Origin: an uncultured Porphyromonadaceae bacterium
Lineage (GTDB): Bacteria; Bacteroidota; Bacteroidia; Bacteroidales; Muribaculaceae
Assembly: GCA_902491515.1 (NCBI GenBank)
Contig: CABUIC010000044.1
Span: forward strand, 1-5,129
Direction of reading: 5' to 3'
DNA: 5,129 bases
The notes under the pieces are model-generated. The model did no database searches. It saw only the letters and a program-made list of their open reading frames with translations, and was not told the origin of the DNA. Of this stretch, positions 1-5,129 are shown piece by piece (positions within the stretch are counted from its first letter, which is position 1; every line of letters begins with the position of its first letter). A program made the position numbers and the translations under genes.

Positions 1-18
1 ATTTGTGCCCTTAGCCAT

Positions 19-45
19 GGGATAAAAATCGTATGTTTTTATCCC
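19..45 (-). terminator. Perfect 10-bp inverted repeat, probable terminator of the minus-strand operon
   Basis: The arms GGGATAAAAA (19-28) and TTTTTATCCC (36-45) are exact reverse complements around a 7-nt loop. The hairpin lies 34 nt beyond the stop codon of the last gene of the minus-strand operon, where a transcription terminator is expected. Because it is symmetric it could also serve a convergent plus-strand gene entering from the left. It is not a textbook intrinsic terminator: the stem is AT-rich apart from three G:C pairs at its base, and no U-tract follows it on the minus strand (the T-run is inside the 3' arm). Assignment as a terminator rests on position and is an inference; the repeat itself is directly visible. 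Confidence 0.55.
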
Positions 46-79
46 GAACTCGCGTTAATAATCAATGGGTTAGGTTTAT

Positions 80-1369
80 TCACTCCCTTTCCTTCGCCTC
101 GGCGACCGAGGGGCGCGTGAAGCGAATGAGTTCCAGACGGTTGGCGGACTTTTTGACTATATCGAAACGCTGCTCGCCGAGCATGACAGTCTCTCCCTCT
201 CCCGGAATGGTGCCCGTCTCGTGAAGAATATAGCCGGCGATGGTCTGATAAGCGTCGTCCTCGGGAAAATCAAGTCCGAAACGCTCGTTGAGCTCCGCAA
301 TCTCGCATCGGCCCGAGAATTCGTATATGCCCGGAGCTATCTCCTTCTCCGTCAGCCCTGAATTGTCGTGCTCGTCCTCGATGTTGCCGAAAATTTCCTC
401 CACCAGATCCTCGAGCGTCAGCATCCCCGCGGTTCCACCGAATTCGTCGATGACAATAGCTATCGACCGCTTCTGCTGGAGAAGACGCCGCATCATCACG
501 TTGGCCAGAAGATTCGCCGGAGCGTAAAGCACAGGCTTTATCCGCTCATGCCAGTCATTTTCCGGGGTAAAGAGCTCGCTCACATGAATATATCCCACAA
601 TGGAGTCGATATCGTCGCGGTACACGAGGATTTTCGAGCGCCCGCTCGACTGGAAAAGCTCAGACAGCTCCTCGCGCGTGGTCGTCTCGATATTGACAGC
701 CACAAGTTCATTGCGCGGTATCATGCAGTCCCGAAGATGGGTGGTCGAGAAATCAAGGGCATTCTGAAATATCTTCACCTCGTTCTCCACAGTGCCCTTC
801 GTCTCCTCGACATCGTCGATGGTCTCCTCGAGATAGTCGTTGAGGTCGCCTATCGAAAGAATACCCATCCCGCGCCCGTCGTTGTCCTTGATTCCCACCA
901 CCCTCATCAGCATACGGGAAAGCCACGCCGTGAAAACCGACACGGGATACAGTATCACGTAGAAAAGACCCACCGGAAGGGCGAAGAGCTTGAGGCTGTT
1001 GTTGGGATTGATGCCGAAAACTGTCTTGGGAAGAAACTCGCCCGTCAGAAGGATGACAAGAGTGGAGAGAACCGTCTGACACAACAGAATGCCCGCGTCA
1101 TTGTGGATATAGAGCGCAATATACGGCTCCACGAGCTTCGCGAAGCCCATACCGTAAATTACAAGCATGATGTTGTTTCCCACGAGAATCGTGGAGATGA
1201 AAAGCTCCGAATTGGCGTAAAAGCGGTTGATGATTCCTGAAATCATACCGCCGCGCTGTACGTCGAGGCGCACGCGCACGCGGTCGGAGGTAACGAATGC
1301 CATCTCTATGCCCGAAAACAGGCCCGAGAACAGAAGGGATAAAAGAGTGATAGCTATCCAGACGGACAT
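80..1369 (-). CDS. Hemolysin/CorC-type membrane protein (DUF21/CNNM + CBS pair + CorC_HlyC domain)
   Basis: A 429-residue inner-membrane protein with the full three-part architecture. Residues 1 to about 160 form the DUF21/CNNM transmembrane domain: hydrophobic segments near 3-26, 56-80, 93-110 and 128-155, with family signatures FSGIEMAF (18-25), STILVGNN (59-66) and GEFLPKT (110-116). A tandem CBS pair follows at about 210-335. It carries RDCMIPRN at 213-220 and the strongly conserved IDEFGGTAG (307-315) and LTLEDLVEEIFG (317-328). A CorC_HlyC domain closes the protein from about 345. Relatives include CorC and CNNM proteins linked to Mg2+/Co2+ efflux, and the gliding protein GldE; the hemolysin name is historical, and ion specificity cannot be read here. 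The open frame continues upstream of 1369 only as a shadow of lptC. The ATG at 1369 is chosen because the first membrane helix begins there, 20 nt after the lptC stop, and no earlier ATG/GTG/TTG lies in the gap. It is the last gene of the operon, intact, with stop TGA. Confidence 0.93.
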   Translation of the reverse strand: MSVWIAITLLSLLFSGLFSGIEMAFVTSDRVRVRLDVQRGGMISGIINRFYANSELFISTILVGNNIMLVIYGMGFAKLVEPYIALYIHNDAGILLCQTVLSTLVILLTGEFLPKTVFGINPNNSLKLFALPVGLFYVILYPVSVFTAWLSRMLMRVVGIKDNDGRGMGILSIGDLNDYLEETIDDVEETKGTVENEVKIFQNALDFSTTHLRDCMIPRNELVAVNIETTTREELSELFQSSGRSKILVYRDDIDSIVGYIHVSELFTPENDWHERIKPVLYAPANLLANVMMRRLLQQKRSIAIVIDEFGGTAGMLTLEDLVEEIFGNIEDEHDNSGLTEKEIAPGIYEFSGRCEIAELNERFGLDFPEDDAYQTIAGYILHETGTIPGEGETVMLGEQRFDIVKKSANRLELIRFTRPSVAEAKERE

Positions 1370-1389
1370 ATGGAATTGTTGGAGTTTTT

Positions 1390-2151
1390 TTACTTTGTTG
1401 TCTTGAGCCTCCTCGGAGTCGCGGGTGTTGCGGATGGTTTGGCAGACCCCGACCTGAGCTCCCCGCTCTTGGGGCGGTTGCGGTGAAGTCCCGTCTCCTG
1501 AACCTCGGGAGTGGCCGCGGGAGCCTCCGCCCTCACCCGCTCGGAAGGACGAACCGGCGCGCCGCGCAGACTGTCCGGCTGACGCTCCGCACTGTCCTTG
1601 GGCTGGGGCCGCTGGCCCGGCAGGATGGCTGTGGGATTGTTGATGATGTAGTCCTTCATGCTCTGGTCGCTCTCGAAGCCGTAGCCCTCGAGAATGCGGT
1701 AGCTCCGCACTATGTGGATGAACGAGTCCGAACGGATGCGCCGCGTCTCCTGCTCCCAGAAGAGCTGCTCCGTCAGGAAGGAATCCCCCTCCGTGCTTAC
1801 CATCACCACATTCCCGTCCAGCTGCCAGAGCCGCTTGCGCGAATAGTATATGGCCGAGTCGCACACCACCGTGCTCGACACCCGGTGGAAGTTGTCGTAC
1901 TGCTCAAGCTCAATTCCCGACGGAAAGCGCCAGAAAGGCTCGGCAGTATCGTCGTACACATACCACACCGGCGTCTCAAGATGGTAGCGCGTATAGCCCG
2001 AGTCGCTGATGAAGGTGCTCACGTCCCTGGTGGTCATCGTCGGAGTACGTGAGCCTGCGTTGGCCACATAATGGCGCTCCTCTTCCCCGCAGCCCCCTCC
2101 GATAACAACAGGAAGGAACAAAAGGAAGGCGACACCCGTCAACGACCGCAT
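1390..2151 (-). CDS. lptC: LPS export ABC transporter periplasmic protein LptC, lipoprotein form with long C-terminal tail
   Basis: A 253-residue LptC-family protein. LptC links the inner-membrane LptBFG transporter to the periplasmic LptA bridge that carries lipopolysaccharide to the outer membrane. Residues 1-20 are a hydrophobic signal ending in VVIGGG before Cys21, consistent with a lipoprotein signal peptide, although three glycines are a loose lipobox. Residues 39 to about 175 are the LptC beta-jellyroll region. Patterns I recognise from Bacteroidota LptC are the SDSGYTRYHLETPVW segment (49-63), AIYYSRKRLWQLDGNVV (100-116), TEQLFWEQETRRIRSDSFIHI starting at 127, and GYGFESDQ (156-163). 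From about residue 178 to the end lies a 76-residue Pro/Ala/Arg/Ser-rich tail with no visible fold. The ATG at 2151 is the only start giving a signal peptide; the frame upstream shadows the barrel gene. It starts 23 nt after the preceding gene and ends 20 nt before the next, so it is cotranscribed. Confidence 0.9.
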   Translation of the reverse strand: MRSLTGVAFLLFLPVVIGGGCGEEERHYVANAGSRTPTMTTRDVSTFISDSGYTRYHLETPVWYVYDDTAEPFWRFPSGIELEQYDNFHRVSSTVVCDSAIYYSRKRLWQLDGNVVMVSTEGDSFLTEQLFWEQETRRIRSDSFIHIVRSYRILEGYGFESDQSMKDYIINNPTAILPGQRPQPKDSAERQPDSLRGAPVRPSERVRAEAPAATPEVQETGLHRNRPKSGELRSGSAKPSATPATPRRLKTTK

Positions 2152-2174
2152 GGCTGATCTCCCCGACGACGTGT

Positions 2175-3443
2175 TTAGTAAATCTTGCTCGGACGGAACC
2201 ACATCTCGTTGAAGTTGATGCCGAGAGTGATGTTCAGGTAGTCCTCCTTGATGAGCGACTGGGGCGAGGCCTGACGGTGCTTCCACTCGAAACCGAGGTT
2301 CACCGTCGTCTTGAACGTCGGAACCGGGAAACCCAGACCCACGCTGAGGCCGTATTCGCGCACATTGTTCCCGCGCACTATCAGGTAGTCGCGGTTGAAA
2401 TAGCCGCCCAGGCGGTAGTTGATACGCTGGCCGTAGCCCCCGCGGTAGTTCGGCACGAACTGAGCGCCCGCGGCAACCTTCCAGCGGTTGGCGAACTCGT
2501 GGGAGATGGCGTCGCTCTCGAATCCGCGGTACTTTGCCTTCGACCACGGCTGGTACGTGAAGTCCCCCTCGAACATCCAGCGCGGACCGATGCGGTAGTT
2601 AACGCCTGCGCCCCAGGTGTCCGGAAGACTGTAATTACCCTTCAGCTTGTGCGGATCCATCGACTCAGGCGACGACAGATTCTCCACGTAATAATACGTA
2701 TTGGCGTCGCCTAGAAGAGTCTTCCCCGGACGGTAGGTCAGACCGAGGGTCAGCCGGTGGCCCGGCCTCGGGTTGAAGCCGTACTGGAGGCCCGCTGTCA
2801 TGTTCCAGTCACGCACCTTCATCTCCTTCTGGAAAACGGCCTGCGAGCCCGCCTCCGTTATCGCGTAGGAATCGTTAAGAAGTGTGCCGAACATGTAGGA
2901 GAAATCGACCCCGACATAGAAACCCTTGAATATATTCCCGGCCACGCCCACATACAGCTCGTTGATGCTTCCCGAGCCCTGACGCGAGGACATACCGTTG
3001 GAAATCTCGTCGCCAAAGGAATAGCCCACCGACGAGAACGGAACCAGACCTATGCTCATGCCCATGTGGCGCCCGAGCGGAAACTGCATCGTCACGTAGT
3101 CCAGACCGCCGCCGAAATTATTGTCCGCCAGCTTCTCGCCCGCTTCGGTAGTCTCCGTCTGCCAGAGACACGTCAGGTCAAGCCCGAGATCAAAGAGAAA
3201 AGTCAGGGAGTCGATGGCCGCATATGATGCCGGGTTCATGGCATTGATCTGGCGCCCGCTCTGCATGGCATAGCCGACGCCGCCCATCGAACGCTGCGTC
3301 GAAGTCGAGCGGTCGCGCAGGATGCCGTAGCCGTAGCGCGAATAAGGTGTCATCGTGCCGTTCTGGGCAACTGTGCCCGTAACCGCGAATATCAGAAGGA
3401 GCGCGCTGACTGCCAGCCGTGCGCTGAAATCATGGATTTTCAT
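2175..3443 (-). CDS. Predicted outer-membrane beta-barrel protein, function unknown
   Basis: A 422-residue exported protein. Residues 1-26 form a Sec signal peptide: Lys2, a hydrophobic core at about 10-23, and probable cleavage after TVA (Ala26). The mature part begins with TPYSRYGYG and continues with MGGVGYAM and INAMNPASYAAIDSLTFLFDLGL. I recognise these as a conserved N-terminus of Bacteroidota barrel proteins encoded beside coaX, distantly resembling FadL/OmpP1-type transporters. The rest is alternating aromatic, glycine and polar residues typical of amphipathic beta strands (for example residues near LTLGLTYRPG, WMFEGDFTYQPWS and LNITLGINFNEMWF), with strands continuing close to the C-terminus (ending PSKIY). 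No enzyme motif is visible. The start is the ATG at 3443; an in-frame ATG at 3491 would add 16 residues before the signal peptide and push deeper into coaX. The chosen start lies inside coaX, 14 bp overlapping, suggesting translational coupling. Ligand and role are unknown; neighbours suggest an envelope function. Confidence 0.82.
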   Translation of the reverse strand: MKIHDFSARLAVSALLLIFAVTGTVAQNGTMTPYSRYGYGILRDRSTSTQRSMGGVGYAMQSGRQINAMNPASYAAIDSLTFLFDLGLDLTCLWQTETTEAGEKLADNNFGGGLDYVTMQFPLGRHMGMSIGLVPFSSVGYSFGDEISNGMSSRQGSGSINELYVGVAGNIFKGFYVGVDFSYMFGTLLNDSYAITEAGSQAVFQKEMKVRDWNMTAGLQYGFNPRPGHRLTLGLTYRPGKTLLGDANTYYYVENLSSPESMDPHKLKGNYSLPDTWGAGVNYRIGPRWMFEGDFTYQPWSKAKYRGFESDAISHEFANRWKVAAGAQFVPNYRGGYGQRINYRLGGYFNRDYLIVRGNNVREYGLSVGLGFPVPTFKTTVNLGFEWKHRQASPQSLIKEDYLNITLGINFNEMWFRPSKIY

Positions 3444-4227
3444 TATAATTATAGTCGAGAAATCGTTTGAGTCCGAGATGGATAAGGTCATGGTTCACTA
3501 TGAAGCCCCCGGGGAGCTCGCCTCCGAGAGTGTCGGCTATGTAGCCCGCGTCGCCGCCGGTGAGGATAGTCCGAGGACGCTCGTCCCCGAAGACCTTCGT
3601 CGCAAGAGCCTCGAAACCGTTGATTTCGGCTCCGACGCCGCGCACCACCCCTGAGCGGATGGCCTCCGCCGTAGAGCCGCCGAAAGGTTTTGCCTCGCCT
3701 TCCGGCGCGACGAGAGGAAGCGCCGGAGCGGCATCGTGGAGCGATTTGAAGCGTGTGCTCAGCCCCGGAGCGATGTTTCCGCCGCGGAAAGTTCCCGAGG
3801 CGTCGACGATGTCGTAAGTGATTGCTGTACCGAGGTCGATTACCAGCAAAGGCCTCCCCTCGCCGGCCAGCGCCATGGCCCCGAGTGCCGCCGCTATACG
3901 GTCAGCCCCGAGAGTCCCGGGCGTCGAGTAAGCGATGCTCATCGGCATACGGGACGCAGCCTCCAGCCTCACCACAGGGGAGCCGGCCACGACTGCCTCG
4001 CGGAGCGCACGCTCCACAGCCTCGTCGCCGCCGTCCTTCACCACCGAAGCGAAAGCCGCCCCGACAAGCTCGCCATCTTCCGCCGCACGGCGCACCAAGT
4101 CGGTGCAGGCCCGCGCGCACGAACAGTCGGCCGAGCGGAGATGACGCACAATCGTCCCCGTCTCGTCCCACAAAGCAAGCTTCGCCGAAGAATTGCCCCG
4201 GTCGAGCGTTACAATCAGCTTTTTCAT
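3430..4227 (-). CDS. coaX: Type III pantothenate kinase
   Basis: A 265-residue cytoplasmic enzyme, full length for the CoaX family, which phosphorylates pantothenate with ATP as the first step of coenzyme A synthesis. The ASKHA-fold motifs are all present in order. The N-terminal phosphate loop is LDRGNSSAK (8-16). GADR (107-110) contains Asp109, the position of the catalytic base in characterised CoaX enzymes. VIDLGTAITYD is at 129-139, and GGNIAPG (149-155) is followed by a typical F-x-x-LH segment. A C-terminal TGG lies in ILTGGDAGY. CoaX proteins typically need a monovalent cation such as K+ and are not strongly feedback-inhibited by CoA; this is family knowledge, not seen here. The ATG at 4227 opens directly into the MKKLIVTLD strand. 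It is the first gene of the operon, divergent from hppA, and its TGA stop lies within the next coding sequence. A small CxCxxxC cluster at residues 35-41 looks unusual. Confidence 0.95.
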   Translation of the reverse strand: MKKLIVTLDRGNSSAKLALWDETGTIVRHLRSADCSCARACTDLVRRAAEDGELVGAAFASVVKDGGDEAVERALREAVVAGSPVVRLEAASRMPMSIAYSTPGTLGADRIAAALGAMALAGEGRPLLVIDLGTAITYDIVDASGTFRGGNIAPGLSTRFKSLHDAAPALPLVAPEGEAKPFGGSTAEAIRSGVVRGVGAEINGFEALATKVFGDERPRTILTGGDAGYIADTLGGELPGGFIVNHDLIHLGLKRFLDYNYNENP

Positions 4228-4319
4228 AATAGCAGGGACAAAATTAATAAAACCTCCCGAATAATCACCCCACCCCCCTTAGATTTAAATAATTATTAAC
4301 GCACTCCCCCTCCAAAAGC

Positions 4320-4327
4320 CAAAACTA
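4320..4327 (-). promoter_or_regulatory. Candidate -7 promoter box for the coaX operon
   Basis: On the minus strand this reads TAGTTTTG, an exact match to the Bacteroides primary-sigma -7 consensus TAnnTTTG. It would place transcription start near 4314 and leave a leader of roughly 85-90 nt before the coaX ATG at 4227. A TTTG that could act as the -33 element lies at 4346-4343, but the spacing is 15 nt, not the usual 19-21, so the -33 match is poor. A second exact -7 match (TAATTTTG, 4246-4239) lies much closer to the start codon and is less likely because it would leave almost no leader. Confidence 0.4.
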
Positions 4328-4346
4328 AAGCCATTACCACGACAAA

Positions 4347-4354
4347 TAATTTTG
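4347..4354 (+). promoter_or_regulatory. Candidate -7 promoter box for hppA
   Basis: The sequence TAATTTTG matches the Bacteroidota -7 consensus TAnnTTTG exactly. Transcription would start near 4360, giving a leader of about 55 nt before the hppA ATG at 4415. No TTTG was found at the expected distance upstream for a -33 element; that element is weakly conserved in this phylum. The box lies about 20 bp from the candidate coaX box on the other strand, so the two promoters would face away from each other and could interfere or share regulation. Confidence 0.4.
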
Positions 4355-4414
4355 CCGTCACGCGAAAATTTCTTAACTTAGGGGCTGTTTTTAATACCTT
4401 AAATTTCAACCTCC

Positions 4415-5129
4415 ATGACAAACCCCGTTTTCTGGCTCGTGCCGGCCGCGTCGATTGTCGCCCTCCTGCTTGCATGGTTCTTCTTCAGGCAGATGATGGG
4501 CGAGAGCGAAGGCACTCCGACCATGCAACGCATCGCCTCCCATGTCCGCAAAGGAGCGATGTCCTATCTCAAACAGCAATATAAGATTGTCGGCATAGCC
4601 TTCATATGCCTCGTTGCCCTCTTCTCGATTATGGCATACGGCTTCCAGCTTCAGAACCCGTGGGTGCCCGTGGCATTCCTCACCGGCGGCTTCTTCAGCG
4701 GCCTCTCGGGATTCCTCGGCATGAAAACCGCAACATATGCTTCCGCCCGCACCGCCAACGCCGCCCGCTCCTCCCTTAACCGCGGCCTCCGAGTGGCCTT
4801 CCGCTCGGGCGCGGTGATGGGTCTCGTAGTCGTCGGCCTCGGACTCCTTGACATCTCATTCTGGTATCTTCTCCTCGACCGGCTCGTCGACCTCCCCGGA
4901 ACTGCCAAACTGGCTATGATAACAACCACCATGCTCACCTTCGGCATGGGCGCCTCGACGCAGGCTCTCTTCGCCCGCGTGGGAGGCGGCATCTACACGA
5001 AGGCCGCCGACGTAGGCGCCGACCTCGTCGGAAAGGTCGAGGCCGGAATACCCGAGGACGATCCCCGCAACCCCGCCACCATCGCCGACAATGTGGGCGA
5101 CAACGTGGGCGACGTCGCCGGCATGGGCG
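4415..5129 (+). CDS. hppA: Membrane-bound ion-translocating pyrophosphatase, N-terminal part (cut by window end)
   Basis: The first 238 codons of a membrane-integral pyrophosphatase, an inner-membrane pump that couples PPi hydrolysis to Na+ and/or H+ transport. Full members have about 700-750 residues and 16 helices, so roughly two thirds is beyond the window. Visible hydrophobic segments are near 5-24, 58-77, 84-103, 132-154 and 167-187. The N-terminal SHVRKGAMSYLKQQYK stretch (42-57) and TYASARTANAAR (107-118) are family-typical. The first part of the catalytic signature is complete: GGGIYTKAADVGADLVGKVE (190-209) with its Asp and Lys ligands, EDDPRNPA (214-221) and DNVGDNVGDVAGMG (225-238). 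Residues deciding K+ dependence and Na+ versus H+ specificity lie further downstream. The ATG at 4415 fits the usual short N-terminus before helix 1; no Shine-Dalgarno is evident. Transcribed divergently from coaX. Bacteroides vulgatus has a homologue reported to pump both Na+ and H+; whether this one does is unknown. Confidence 0.95.
   Translation, partial: MTNPVFWLVPAASIVALLLAWFFFRQMMGESEGTPTMQRIASHVRKGAMSYLKQQYKIVGIAFICLVALFSIMAYGFQLQNPWVPVAFLTGGFFSGLSGFLGMKTATYASARTANAARSSLNRGLRVAFRSGAVMGLVVVGLGLLDISFWYLLLDRLVDLPGTAKLAMITTTMLTFGMGASTQALFARVGGGIYTKAADVGADLVGKVEAGIPEDDPRNPATIADNVGDNVGDVAGMG

Larger units (their letters stand above)
4228..4414. other. Divergent AT-rich intergenic region between coaX and hppA
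   Basis: This is the only sizeable gap between genes and must hold the starts of both divergent transcripts. It contains exact matches to the Bacteroidota -7 consensus TAnnTTTG on each strand (listed separately), a palindromic AT-rich core (ATTTAAAT at 4283-4290 and AATAATTATT at 4288-4297), and several C-runs on the plus strand (4268-4271, 4273-4278, 4306-4310), which are G-runs in the coaX leader. No ORF of note, tRNA or recognisable riboswitch was seen. Confidence 0.75.

Noticed and set aside
1..18. Possible start of a peptidyl-prolyl isomerase (SurA_N/PpiD-type) gene, the neighbour I expected to the left
   Set aside because: Only six codons (MAKGTN) are visible, and they do not resemble the N-terminus I would expect of that family. 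There is not enough sequence to call a gene.
368..1240. Long 290-codon plus-strand open frame opposite the CBS-domain gene
   Set aside because: It lies entirely antisense to a gene with clear family motifs, its translation is rich in His, Arg and Leu with no domain pattern, and such frames arise from the codon bias of the GC-rich real gene.
1370..1864. N-terminal extension of the CBS-domain protein frame by 165 residues
   Set aside because: The extension is a Gly/Arg/Ala/His-rich shadow of lptC in another frame. The membrane domain starts exactly at the ATG at 1369, and the 20-nt gap after lptC fits a normal operon junction.
2152..2547. N-terminal extension of the LptC frame by 132 residues
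   Set aside because: It overlaps the end of the barrel gene, has no domain pattern, and would bury the lipoprotein signal peptide inside the protein.
3822..4229. Several plus-strand frames opposite coaX
   Set aside because: All are Arg/Pro/Ser-rich antisense shadows of a complete pantothenate kinase gene; none has a recognisable motif.
4239..4246. Second TAnnTTTG match on the minus strand just before coaX
   Set aside because: Using it would leave a leader of only a few nucleotides before the ATG at 4227, and there is no -33 match upstream, so the box at 4320-4327 is preferred.
4651..4992. 113-codon minus-strand open frame opposite hppA
   Set aside because: It is antisense to the highly conserved pyrophosphatase sequence, and its translation is Arg/Pro/Ala-rich low complexity.

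Overview
The window reads as a chromosomal stretch from a Bacteroidota bacterium, most likely order Bacteroidales, with a fairly GC-rich coding fraction. Four things support this: a gene order I recall as typical of that phylum (type III pantothenate kinase, outer-membrane beta-barrel protein, LptC, CBS-domain hemolysin/CorC-type protein); start codons without clear Shine-Dalgarno sequences; matches to the Bacteroides-type -7 promoter box TAnnTTTG in the one real intergenic gap; and a membrane pyrophosphatase whose N-terminus matches Bacteroidales homologues as I recall them. Family or genus cannot be fixed from this sequence.

Layout: positions 1-79 are non-coding or the edge of an unseen neighbour, and hold a perfect 10-bp inverted repeat (19-45), probably a terminator. 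Positions 80-4227 are a tight four-gene minus-strand operon. In transcription order it runs coaX (4227-3430), an outer-membrane barrel protein of unknown function (3443-2175, overlapping coaX by 14 bp), lptC (2151-1390) and a DUF21/CBS/CorC membrane protein (1369-80). Spacings are -14, 23 and 20 nt, so one transcript is very likely. Positions 4228-4414 are an AT-rich divergent intergenic region with candidate -7 boxes on both strands and several G-runs on the coaX side. From 4415 to the right edge is the first 238 codons of a plus-strand membrane-bound ion-pumping pyrophosphatase (hppA), cut by the window.

Roles: the minus-strand operon joins coenzyme A synthesis (first step from pantothenate) to envelope functions: an outer-membrane barrel, the inner-membrane-attached component of lipopolysaccharide export, and a membrane protein of the Mg/Co-efflux-related CNNM/CorC class. 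The divergent hppA product hydrolyses pyrophosphate, a by-product of biosynthesis, to pump Na+ and/or H+. No mobile element, CRISPR array, RNA gene or defence system is visible. This is an ordinary core-genome region. The most notable points are the long low-complexity tail on LptC, the coaX/barrel-gene overlap, the left-edge hairpin and the divergent promoter region.
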